Shown here: piece by piece, positions 20,019 through 29,400 of the stretch
Numbering within the stretch: the first letter of the stretch is position 1
Layout: the number at the start of each line of letters is the position of its first letter
Origin: Moritella sp. Urea-trap-13
GTDB taxonomy: Bacteria > Pseudomonadota > Gammaproteobacteria > Enterobacterales > Moritellaceae
Reading direction: 5' to 3'
Length of the DNA stretch: 64,000 nt
Assembly (NCBI RefSeq): GCF_002836355.1
Contig: NZ_PJCA01000031.1
Coordinates: 1,364,001-1,428,000 of the forward strand
Translations under genes and position numbers: made by a program
The notes under the pieces: generated by a model
What the model saw: only the letters and a program-made list of their open reading frames with translations
What the model was told of the DNA's origin: nothing
Databases searched by the model: none

Positions 20019-20078
20019 TACCGAAAGGTACAAAACGTTACATACCGATCAGTACAAATTATTATGTACCGCTCGGTA
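20019..20078. promoter_or_regulatory. Three evenly spaced TetR-type operator palindromes
   Basis: TACCGAAAGGTA (20019-20030), TACCGATCAGTA (20043-20054) and TACCGCTCGGTA (20067-20078) begin exactly 24 bases apart; the third is a perfect TACCG-N2-CGGTA palindrome. They lie in the divergent promoter region between the adaptor gene and tetR, so TetR probably represses both directions. Binding is inferred. Confidence 0.75.
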
Positions 20079-20205
20079 TGGTATATAATTTTCAACTAGA
20101 GTCAATAGTTATCATCTGTAAAGTCACTGGACAGAAGACGACACACTGTCTATCCTATGCGCATAAATGAAGGTATACATAAAGGTAATAGGAGGGCTAA
20201 AAAAT

Positions 20206-20826
20206 ATGTCTAAAACAAGTCATACAAATTGCGTTGGCCGCCCTAAAGGCTTCGATATTGATGACGTCTTAACAAAGGCATTAGCGGTATTTTGGGCGAA
20301 AGGATATGAAGGCACGTCGCTTACTGATTTAACCCAAGCTATGGGGATCAATAAACCAAGCCTGTATTCAACATTTGGCAATAAAGAAGAGTTATTCCTT
20401 AAGGTCGTTGATTTATATGAACAAAGACCCTGTGGCTATTTCACTCCAGCATTAGAAGAAGCGACGGGTAAAGCGGTTATTACAGCGATGCTAAATGGCG
20501 CGGCAAAAAGTTTATCAGATCGCAGCAACCCGCAAGGCTGCATGATAATTCAAAGTGCGCTAACGGGCAGCGATGCCAGTGAATCAGTCAAACAAGCATT
20601 GATTGAACGTCGCTGCAATCACCAAAACGCCCTTAAAATGCGCTTAGAAGCAGCGCAACAACAGGGAGATTTAAGCACTAAATACAGCGCAGAGTCACTT
20701 GCTCATTACTTAGCGACTATTATTCAAGGCATGACGATCCAGGCAACAAATGGTATTAGTCCAGCAGAATTGCAGCGTATTGCCGATCTTGCCTTAAGCC
20801 ACTTTCCCGGATTAGAGCAAGACTAA
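20206..20826 (+). CDS. TetR-family transcriptional repressor of the RND pump
   Basis: 206 residues. The N-terminal TetR DNA-binding domain (about 15-65) shows the helix-turn-helix with GTSLTDLTQAMGINKPSLYSTFGNKEELF; the C-terminal ligand domain resembles the AcrR-like C-terminal family. AGGAGG lies about ten bases ahead of the ATG at 20206; a longer reading from 20167 is unlikely. Divergent from the pump operon, with three palindromic sites between them, so it most likely represses the pump and itself and is released by pump substrates. Confidence 0.9.
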   Translation: MSKTSHTNCVGRPKGFDIDDVLTKALAVFWAKGYEGTSLTDLTQAMGINKPSLYSTFGNKEELFLKVVDLYEQRPCGYFTPALEEATGKAVITAMLNGAAKSLSDRSNPQGCMIIQSALTGSDASESVKQALIERRCNHQNALKMRLEAAQQQGDLSTKYSAESLAHYLATIIQGMTIQATNGISPAELQRIADLALSHFPGLEQD

Positions 20827-20836
20827 ATTTAAATTT

Positions 20837-20872
20837 CTTGTTAGATGCCTTGTTAGATAGCTTGTTCGATAA
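20837..20872. repeat. 12-bp tandem repeat, three copies
   Basis: CTTGTTAGATNN / CTTGTTAGATNN / CTTGTTCGATAA in the 50-base gap between the convergent tetR and patatin genes, ending five bases from the patatin stop. Confidence 0.9.
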
Positions 20873-20876
20873 CTGT

Positions 20877-21782
20877 TTAAATAGCTTGGCGGCTGTTAGT
20901 CGTCACTGCGGGAGTCGCTAGCCATTGTTGCAGTGCTCCCCAACAAGCTTGCGCTTCAGTCACGCCTTCTTCATAACGCAACTTCACCTTATGCTTGTCT
21001 TTCTCTAGTCGCGCAATATCAGACGGTGCTTGCGGGCGAATAACAAACACTTTACCTTGTCGTTCCCACTCCGCGATCTTATCCAAGGCGTTATTATAAT
21101 TATCATGCCGTGCATGCAGCGCTTGATATAACTTCGGGTATTTATAACAAGCTATACGACAAGCCAAATCCATTTTCATGGCTGATTTTCGGTAACTTTC
21201 ATGCTGGCTTAAAATAATAACCAAGCGGTCGCACCCCGACTCAAAAGCATGTTCTGCGGGAATGGGGTCCATAATGCCACCATCAAGATAAGGCATATTA
21301 TTAATCATCATGGGTTTAGAAATAAACGGTAAACTTGAGGTCGCAATAAGGCTGTCTAAAACCTGATCTTGGGTGGTTAATTGCTGAGAAGAAAAGTAAT
21401 CAGTGTTGCCGGTTTTACAATTAAACGCCCCTATTTCGAATACTTCTTTCATATTGAATAACATATCAAAGTCATACGGCACCAGTTGCTTGGCCATCGC
21501 ATGAAAAGTAAAGGGCGTGTTAACATAGCTGCCGGTTTTAAGCAGGTGCTTCATGCCCATATAGCGGGGATCATCATGGTATTTAAGCTGAATATTCAGA
21601 TTACGTTTATGCTGTTTCGACACATACGATGCCGAATAAAGCGCGCCAGCAGAAACCCCTGACACATAAGGGAAGTGAATAGCACAGGTGAGAAAATGAT
21701 CTAAAACACCCGCGCCAAACATGGCTCTTAACCCACCACCTTCAACGATTAAACCGACTTTATCTAGACTCACATCACTCAT
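20877..21782 (-). CDS. Patatin-like phospholipase
   Basis: 301 residues. Patatin hallmarks: the oxyanion loop GGGLR (15-19), the nucleophile elbow GVSAG with Ser44, and the DGG of the Ser-Asp dyad (Asp167) in YLDGGIMDPIP. This suits acyl hydrolases of the YjjU-like bacterial group. The ATG at 21782 follows GGAG by six bases; two earlier ATGs in frame are less likely. No signal peptide, so it is probably cytoplasmic. Substrate, phospholipid or other acyl ester, is not known. Confidence 0.88.
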   Translation of the reverse strand: MSDVSLDKVGLIVEGGGLRAMFGAGVLDHFLTCAIHFPYVSGVSAGALYSASYVSKQHKRNLNIQLKYHDDPRYMGMKHLLKTGSYVNTPFTFHAMAKQLVPYDFDMLFNMKEVFEIGAFNCKTGNTDYFSSQQLTTQDQVLDSLIATSSLPFISKPMMINNMPYLDGGIMDPIPAEHAFESGCDRLVIILSQHESYRKSAMKMDLACRIACYKYPKLYQALHARHDNYNNALDKIAEWERQGKVFVIRPQAPSDIARLEKDKHKVKLRYEEGVTEAQACWGALQQWLATPAVTTNSRQAI

Positions 21783-21898
21783 TACCGACTCCATTGATGA
21801 CAACCTGTTGCGAATATACCAGTGCAACACATTATCCTTCCCTCACAACAAAGTCTAATTGTTTCAGCTAACAAGGCATTCATGTCGATGATGTCTCG

Positions 21899-23281
21899 CT
21901 AATGCGCTGCTATGGTGAGGTTATTTAACCAACGACCACTTAAGTAGCGGTGGAAACACAACGACAGTTTTACTATTTCTTCAACCAACAGCAACATGTA
22001 TACGTGGTTAAAATCCCAATCTAATACCAAAGCAGCAAATGCGGTCAACGGTACGCCAATTATCCACATAGCAATGAGATCCATACGTAAACAAAAGTGA
22101 TTGTCGCCACCAGCACGTAAAATACCGTTGATAATAATCATGTTAAGCATGCGCAGCCATATCGCGCAGCAAAGTACCATCAGCGCGGGAGAAGCAAGCG
22201 GATATAATTCGTCACTACTGAGGTTTAGCCAGGACAAGATCATATCTTTACCCAGTAACAGTAATAACCCGATAGCCAAGCCGAATCCTAACACCGTTTT
22301 AATGAAGAATTTCGACATCGTAAAGGCTTCGGTAAATTCATCGCGGCCTAATGCTTGCCCTAACAGCACCGAACACGCCACTGATATACCGAAAAACACC
22401 GAATAGCACAAGGATTCAAAGGGTCCGAGCAGGCTAAATACGGCCAATTCGGTGGTGCCCATATGGCCGAAGATCATCTGATAGCTCAGCATACCGATTG
22501 CCCATAACACCGCGCTGGCAGTAGACGGGATCGCAATGTATTTGTATGCCGCCCATAATCGGCTTGGATCTGCCTGGGTAGTCGCACTGAGCAACCAATG
22601 TTTACGCCAATATAAAAATCCGAACATAAGCACCACCTGCAGCAAGCGGGAAATAGTTGTCGCTAAAGCCGCTCCAGCTACGCCCATGGCCGGTATGCCA
22701 AAGCCGCCGTTGATCAACCAGAAGTTCAAGCCAATGTTGACTATGATGGTGAGTCCACTCAGATATAACGGCGTAACAGTATCACCTGAAGAACGCAGCG
22801 CCGATTCACATATCATGACCAAATGCGTGAGTAGCAGTACTGGAAAACTATACCAGAGGTAGGTTGACCCTAACTCAATCACCTTAGCATCCGAGGTTTG
22901 CAGTAACATGATGTAGCCGGAAAACAGCGTAATAATTAAGGTGACTGGTACTAATATTTTAACACCGCACTGCATTGCCAACAGCGTGATTGTTTTTGCC
23001 GCACAGCGATCCTGTTTACCCCAGTATTGCGCGACTAATACCCCATTGGCGGATGCCATACCAGCCATGATCATAATGGCGACAAAATGCCATTTTGAGG
23101 CGGTTCCCACTGCCGCGGTAGATTCGATACCAAAATCACTGACCATTAATACATCGGCTAACGCGAGTATTGCCACCAATGCACTTTGGATAGCAACCGG
23201 GAATCCCAGCTTAAACATCTTAGATAGCATGCCGTCAGGTATGGCATTAGCACTTAAATTGGTGTAGTTTTTAACAGTCAT
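21899..23281 (-). CDS. MATE-family efflux transporter
   Basis: 460 residues with about 12 hydrophobic helices in two similar halves; MATE signatures include the first-helix FPVAIQSALVAI region, GMASANGVLVAQYWGK, and second-half PSTASAVLWAIG. These export cationic drugs or metabolites by Na+ or H+ antiport. AAGGA lies six bases ahead of the ATG. It is divergent, 52 bases apart, from an AraC-family regulator, which may control it. Confidence 0.9.
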   Translation of the reverse strand: MTVKNYTNLSANAIPDGMLSKMFKLGFPVAIQSALVAILALADVLMVSDFGIESTAAVGTASKWHFVAIMIMAGMASANGVLVAQYWGKQDRCAAKTITLLAMQCGVKILVPVTLIITLFSGYIMLLQTSDAKVIELGSTYLWYSFPVLLLTHLVMICESALRSSGDTVTPLYLSGLTIIVNIGLNFWLINGGFGIPAMGVAGAALATTISRLLQVVLMFGFLYWRKHWLLSATTQADPSRLWAAYKYIAIPSTASAVLWAIGMLSYQMIFGHMGTTELAVFSLLGPFESLCYSVFFGISVACSVLLGQALGRDEFTEAFTMSKFFIKTVLGFGLAIGLLLLLGKDMILSWLNLSSDELYPLASPALMVLCCAIWLRMLNMIIINGILRAGGDNHFCLRMDLIAMWIIGVPLTAFAALVLDWDFNHVYMLLLVEEIVKLSLCFHRYLSGRWLNNLTIAAH

Positions 23282-23333
23282 TGGTCTTCCTTATTTTGAA
23301 AGGCCACTATAGGGAAAAAGGATTGAAAAGAAA

Positions 23334-24230
23334 ATGTGCGAAAATAGACAAAACCTGTGCGAATCCGTCATTAGCACCATGCAACCTAAATCACAGTGGC
23401 ATGACGAGGTCTATTTAGCCGATGCCTGTAAAGAGCGTTTTCTGACTACCTCTGACATTCCCGAGTTGAGTCAGGAAGACATTTTTATGGCGGGTATGGC
23501 AGAGCTGGCCGACGGTTATCATGTCGAGCGGTATGGCGTTGCGGTTCACACCTTGGTTTTCACCTTAGCAGGCAGCGGTATTTTAACCACGGCAGATCGG
23601 GTGGAATTAATCGAACCTTATACCTTGCTGGTGATACCTGCGCATACCCCCTTTCGGTTTGAGCTGAACAGGGTCGATAACTATTGGAAGATGGTATGGC
23701 TATTACCTCAACCTACCGCTAAGTGGCAGCATTTCGCGGCGTTGGGGCAAACAATCTTACCTTATACTCAATGTGAACAAATATGGTCGTTGCTGAATTT
23801 GATCCATTGCGAAATTAATGGCCGCACTACTTTTCGACGTTTGTTGGTCAGCGAATTAAACCTGATATTGACGGGTGTGGAATCTAAATTGACCCGCTCT
23901 GCGTCTCGTGTGCATAGCGTATTTAATGAAGTTGAAAGTCAGCTGCATTTACCGTGGACAGTGAAAGAGATGGCTGCACGCTGCTTTATTAGTGAGGAAC
24001 AGCTGAATCGGATCAGCAAAAATCTATACAGCATGTCACCCAGAACTCGGCTGATCTATTTACGTATGGAGAAAGCGGCTGATTTACTGCAATATCGGGA
24101 GTGGACAATTTCGATGATAGCTCAGCGCTTGGGTTATAAAGATCCGTACAACTTTACCCACCGTTTCAGAAAATACTTTGGCTGCTCACCGAGTCGTTAT
24201 CGGAAGGCATTAGCGGAAAATACACCATAA
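23334..24230 (+). CDS. AraC-family transcriptional regulator
   Basis: 298 residues. The N-terminal part (about 45-140) is a cupin-like sensing domain with GSGILTTADRVELIEPYTLLVIPAHTPF. The C-terminal part has two helix-turn-helices: WTVKEMAARCFISEEQLNRISK and WTISMIAQRLGYKDPYNFTHRFRKYFGCSPSRYR, the latter the AraC signature. It probably controls the divergent MATE gene. The start is uncertain; a later ATG at 23379 is possible. Inducer unknown. Confidence 0.88.
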   Translation: MCENRQNLCESVISTMQPKSQWHDEVYLADACKERFLTTSDIPELSQEDIFMAGMAELADGYHVERYGVAVHTLVFTLAGSGILTTADRVELIEPYTLLVIPAHTPFRFELNRVDNYWKMVWLLPQPTAKWQHFAALGQTILPYTQCEQIWSLLNLIHCEINGRTTFRRLLVSELNLILTGVESKLTRSASRVHSVFNEVESQLHLPWTVKEMAARCFISEEQLNRISKNLYSMSPRTRLIYLRMEKAADLLQYREWTISMIAQRLGYKDPYNFTHRFRKYFGCSPSRYRKALAENTP

Positions 24231-24233
24231 TAC

Positions 24234-25028
24234 TTAATGTCGATTGCGTATCGCGCGATCGGCAATACGATCTATTAAACCGGGCACTAATAATTTAAGC
24301 CAGCGCCCTAACCGCCCCCGTAACGAGGTGATAAGTAACCGTTGCCGACCACTAATAGCATCAAGGCATAATGCCGCGCACTGTTCTGCTGTCATTAATT
24401 TACTTTCATTCATTGGCGTTTCACCCAAGGCCTTACCATCAGTACCAATTGCGCGTTTGTGCGTTTCGGTGACCACAAAATCGGGACAAATAACCGTCAC
24501 ATCAACGCCATCATCTTTTAACTCAATGCGTAATGAATCAAAGAATCCTACGACAGCGTGTTTTGATGCCGAATAACCAGTACGGTAAGGTACTCCGGTT
24601 AATCCTGCTAACGACGCAACTGTCGCGATACTGCCTTTACTTGCTTTTAGGGCGGGTAACGCGGCATGGGAAAGATAAACAGCGCCAAGATAGTTCACTT
24701 GCAGCATACGCTCGAATATGGCTAAATCTTGCATCTCATCGAATCGGCCCCACATGGTTATCCCGGCATTGTTCACCACAATATCTAGACATTGATAGCG
24801 CTCCAACGTGGCCGCGACCAAAGCTTTACACTGTTGCTGATCACTGACATCACACGGGTAGATACTTACCTCTCCAGTTAATTCATCAGCTAACGCTTGC
24901 AAGCGATCTTGATTACGCGCGGCTAACATTAATTTAGCGCCCGCTTGAGAGAGTTTGATTGCCAGTGCGCGGCCAATACCTTCTGACGCGCCTGTAACTA
25001 TAATGGTTTTTCCGTGAATGCCGTCCAT
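24234..25028 (-). CDS. Short-chain dehydrogenase/reductase
   Basis: 264 residues of the classical SDR fold. The cofactor motif TGASEGIG is near residues 13-20, NNAG near 87-90, and the catalytic Tyr/Lys in YSASKHA near 153-159 with its partner Ser a few residues earlier. It ends with a basic helix (LRGRLGRWLKLLVPGLIDRI), as in membrane-associated SDRs. NAD(P)-dependent oxidoreductase; substrate not known. Convergent with the AraC gene, with three bases between. Confidence 0.85.
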   Translation of the reverse strand: MDGIHGKTIIVTGASEGIGRALAIKLSQAGAKLMLAARNQDRLQALADELTGEVSIYPCDVSDQQQCKALVAATLERYQCLDIVVNNAGITMWGRFDEMQDLAIFERMLQVNYLGAVYLSHAALPALKASKGSIATVASLAGLTGVPYRTGYSASKHAVVGFFDSLRIELKDDGVDVTVICPDFVVTETHKRAIGTDGKALGETPMNESKLMTAEQCAALCLDAISGRQRLLITSLRGRLGRWLKLLVPGLIDRIADRAIRNRH

Positions 25029-25148
25029 GGGTTCTCGCTATTTAGTAGTGTAGTTTTGTGGTTTGATATTTTACTTTACGGTATAGGATGGGGGCATGGT
25101 AGTTTTAAATATGCGTTATGAATTGTTAAACGTTAATGGAGCCAATAC

Positions 25149-25213
25149 TATCTACCGACAGTATCTACCAACAATATCTGTCACTGCTATCTACCAACAG
25201 TATTTGCCAATAT
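25149..25213. repeat. 13-bp imperfect tandem repeat, five copies
   Basis: Units begin at 25149, 25162, 25175, 25188 and 25201, each close to TATCTACCAACAG; copies 1, 2 and 4 differ at one or two positions. The last two copies lie inside the end of the DUF726 gene and cover its stop codon. Confidence 0.85.
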
Positions 25214-26116
25214 TTTTCCCATTCTTTCATTTTTAAAGTGCATATGCCCAGATGAAAACGCGGATACATCCAGATTGATGACTTGCTGAGTATCATGGTG
25301 TTCTATTTCGGTAAGCCCGACTGGGGTATGAGCAAATATGGTCCCAGCCCCATTAGCACTTTTCAATACGTCATCATTATCGCTGTAGCAATTAATAATA
25401 CGCAGTGCAGTGTGTTTACGTAATATAGGCAGCCACTGTGCCGATTCTGCAGACACTGCACCCGCCAACAAGTAACACACAGATACTTTATTGGCATCTA
25501 GGTTTTTCAACGCCTGGCAAGCAACCTTGGCACCTAATGAATAACCCATTAAGATAGCACCATGTAAACGTTCGTCATCTTCAATTGCTTTGGCTAAATC
25601 ACGCCCAGCATGTAATGTTTCATTAAACGATTTATGCCAATGCCCGACAAGCTTATCTGCGACTAAGCCACCAATCAAAGCAGCAATACCCGCAGGGCTC
25701 ATATCGCTTGCGACCTTGGCGGCTGCTAACCATTTATCAGCCGCTTTATCATCGTTTACATCAGCGGTAGTCATATCTTGATTAAGACTATCTTCATTAA
25801 CTGTATCGCCATTACACGCTATATCAATAATATCACCCGCGTTCCAACGTACATGGACAACTTTGTTTTGAGGAAACAGTTCATCAACCACACTTAGCCA
25901 ATCAGATACCTCTTCACCCTCTTCGGAAAGATAACCATTGATGACAAGAATGCAGGGAGACAAGCCTTCCCTCACTGTTGCTAATGTGATGGATGCTGAC
26001 TCTCTGGCGATAAACTCAGGGTCGCCGTGTTGAGTTAAAAGTGCTTTTAGTTGCTCACGCACTTGGTTTGCTTCTGCATCTTCAGGGGCGTTAAATGAAT
26101 CAAATAGACTTGTCAC
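25187..26116 (-). CDS. DUF726/TMCO4-like alpha/beta hydrolase
   Basis: 309 residues. It has the alpha/beta-hydrolase nucleophile elbow GYSLG with Ser193, preceded by a strand GAILM, and an upstream SPCILVINGYLSEEGE segment that resembles the DUF726 (TMCO4-like) hydrolases. No membrane helix is evident except a hydrophobic Gly/Ala patch near 140-155. Start is GTG at 26116, eight bases after AGGAT. The C terminus overlaps a tandem repeat. Substrate unknown. It is the last ordinary gene before the defence island. Confidence 0.65.
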   Translation of the reverse strand: MTSLFDSFNAPEDAEANQVREQLKALLTQHGDPEFIARESASITLATVREGLSPCILVINGYLSEEGEEVSDWLSVVDELFPQNKVVHVRWNAGDIIDIACNGDTVNEDSLNQDMTTADVNDDKAADKWLAAAKVASDMSPAGIAALIGGLVADKLVGHWHKSFNETLHAGRDLAKAIEDDERLHGAILMGYSLGAKVACQALKNLDANKVSVCYLLAGAVSAESAQWLPILRKHTALRIINCYSDNDDVLKSANGAGTIFAHTPVGLTEIEHHDTQQVINLDVSAFSSGHMHFKNERMGKILANTVGR

Positions 26117-26388
26117 TAAAAATATCCTAATCAGAATCTTAAATGCATTAATGAATAGTTAAATTCAACAGGTACGAACTCATCAACTATTAACTTTAAT
26201 GTCGCTCACAAGGGAGTAATCGCAACTGAACTATCACACAAGAGTATATGCTTAGTGATGACCTTCATGTTTTAAATACCAGCTGTCATTATAGTGGTTA
26301 TTGTTAGGCTTATTAGCCTATTCATACGATAGGCTTAGAATTGTATGAATAGATAAAGGCAAGAAGATAAAATAGTACTCTAGTTATA
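26117..26388. other. Gene-free edge of the defence island
   Basis: No gene. It holds two overlapping inverted repeats, AGCCTAT/ATAGGCT (26315-26335) and CTATTCATAC/GTATGAATAG (26318-26352), which cannot both form. No att site or tRNA was seen. Confidence 0.5.
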
Positions 26389-26415
26389 AAAACAGCCTCG
26401 ATGTGAAGCTGTTTT
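26389..26415 (-). terminator. Terminator of the helicase operon
   Basis: AAAACAGC / GCTGTTTT stem with an 11-base loop and U-rich 3' side, 62 bases after the helicase stop on the minus strand. Confidence 0.75.
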
Positions 26416-26476
26416 ATTACGGTTAACCTAATGATGACAGATTAGTCATTCATACTAGCTGTTAATCATGAATCAC

Positions 26477-29400
26477 CTATGCTTCCAGACTCAATACATC
26501 ACCACGTGAACTAAGCACATTGTCTTGCACCATTTCATCAACCAGCTGGGTTAAGCGTTGTTTCATTTGCGCACTTAAGTTGCCAAAGCCAAGTAAATCA
26601 ATTGCTGATGCCATGGTATCTTGCGCTAATATCGAATAAGCCCCTTCAACAACAGTACGGATTGCCGCTTTAATTTCATCATCATGGATCAGGTCTAACT
26701 TACGCTCACTATTGGGTAACTCGCCACGGTGACGCACGGTAAACGTAAGCAAATTACTTGCCGTCTGCTTACTATGTGTGCTCGATAATAGGTAATCACC
26801 GTCTAAGCTAACCTCTCCTCTACCTACCAGCATTTGTGTGGCAGCAAGGATAGAACGATTGATTTTAGCCCCCGAACGCGTCGAACCGACAGCGGAAAGT
26901 AAACGCTGACCCACTTGCTTAATGTGAATAGGTGACTCAACATTAACAATACTCGCAATATCTTGTGCCAATACACTCGTCGATACTTCAGGGATAGTAT
27001 GGTTTACCGTTAAATTAAGCGTCGTTAACGCACAACAAGTATAATTCACCTGATGATTGGTACGCTCAACAGCAACACGTTCAATCGCCGCTTTCTCAAC
27101 AACATTACTGTGATTAACCACAATCGCCGAGTCGGCAGGCTGTGCGTCTAATGCTTGATAAAAGGCAATTGATGCTTTAATACAATCATCTAATCGCTGT
27201 GTTTCTTTGTGCGCATTACGGAACCAATCAGTGCTCCAAATACGATGAAAGCGCCACCCTAGCCCTTCTAATACATTTTGACGGATACGATCACGGTCGC
27301 GGGCACTGCGAGAGCTGTGATACGTCGCGCCATCACATTCCACCGCCAGCATATAACGGCCCGGATTATTCGGATCGCGTACTGCAATATCAATATAGAA
27401 ACCAGCACAACCGACTTGCGGTTCGACTTTGTAACCCAATTGCTGGATCGCATAGATAACTTCTTCTTCAAACGGTGAATCAGGGGCTTTACCCGTTTCT
27501 TCTTGTTTCACTAATACGCCTGTTTCTGCATACTGTAAGAAGTGTTTTAACGCGCGTACGCCAAACGGTGACGCATCACTGGTGCCCATATCTGTCGCCG
27601 TGAAGTTAGCAAATACTTCCATCGCCATACGTGCACGTGATATCAATACGTTTAAGCGACGCTCACCACCATCACGATTAAGTGGCCCAAAGCTCAATCC
27701 TAAACGCCCTTCTGCGGTACGCCCATAACCAATACTAATGAAAATAGTATCACGCTCATCACCCTGTACATTCTCTAGGTTTTTCACAAAGAAATGTTCG
27801 CCATCGTCACGATTAGCAAAGAAGTGCTCTAGCTCAGGTTGTTCTTTACGCAAGCGTTCAACTTCAAACAAGATCGCATTACTTTGCGCGATACTAAAGG
27901 CAACCACACCCAAGGTCATACTGGGTTTAGTTTGCGCGTGCAACATAACCGCTTTTGCCACAGTCTGCGCTTCAACTAAGTTAGTACGCGAATTGCCTTT
28001 GTCATAACTACTTGACGGATCATGATTAAACGACAGACCTTTCGCCATAGGATTAATACCCGGCGATGGGAATATCAGTAACTGATTGTTATAAAATTCT
28101 TGGTTTGATACGGCAATCAATGACTCGTGACGACTACGGTAATGCCATTTCAGCATACGCTCTGGTGTACCAGCGGATAAGAACATGCCGAGGATACTTT
28201 CCATATCTGCCGTAACACTGTTTTCAGCTTCCTCGTCATCAATCTCTAGTTGCTTACCAAAGAAGTCAGTCGGTGGCATCTGTTTAGTATCACCCACTAC
28301 AATCACTTGTTTGGCGCGTAATATTGCACCAAGAGCATCGGCGACTTTCACTTGTGATGCTTCATCGAACACCACTAGATCAAACTCGACAACACCAGGT
28401 TGTAAATACGTCGCAACAGACATAGGGCTCATCATAAACACAGGTTTAATCTGCTGCACTGCTCTGCCCGCTTGAATAAGCAAACGACGTAACGGTAATT
28501 GTCGACGCTTTTTATTAAACTCACGGCGCAATATTTCTACTTCACCTTTCGCGGTTGCATCCGGTTGATTGTCAAATAAACGACGTACTAAGGCTTCTTG
28601 TGAAAATGTGAACAGCTGGCTATCAACCAGTTTATATTCTTCGATAACCTTTTCATGGGCAACGCGATCAAAATAACGGATCTCGTCAATATTGCTATAC
28701 GCATAGTTAATCAATTCACGGTAATAGCTCAGCTCAAATTGCTGCTTCAGTAACATAGGTTCATGCTGCCAACCCGCAGCACTTAATGCCCAATCTTCCA
28801 GTTCAAGACCCAGACATTCTGCCTTCAAACGATTAAAACGAGTCAGTGCATAGACGTCATCTAAATCAATCGTCCACGCATGTGTATCATCAGCTACCAT
28901 TTGATCAATCAAGGTTAACTGCAAACGTGTAATCAATAACGGTGACTCAATGTGTAATTGTGTCGCTAACTCATTCAACAGCGCTGTTATATCGGTTTGT
29001 AATTGGGTTATCCGCACAACAAATGCTTGGTCAAACTCAGCAGGCAATGGCTGGGTGACATACGACTCCCACACATCACTTCCATCTTGTGCTTGTTCTT
29101 GTTGTTTCGCTGGTATTGATAAATAACACTGCTGTAACCACAATGCTGCGGTCTGTACATGCTGCCAGTCCGTTTGACTACCTTGCCAATCACTCCCAAC
29201 ACTTGTTACCAATAAGGTGTTTTGTTCATTAAAACGCTGACAAGCACTTTTATAAGCCAGCAAGGCATCCACTTGGCTCAACCAATCAGTCGCATTGCCT
29301 TGTAAGCCCTGTTTCATCATGCCAGCCAAACTTGCTTTGGCACTGCGGTAATTACCTGAGCAGAATCGCCACCATTTACTGCCGTAGTTAACCAATCCTG

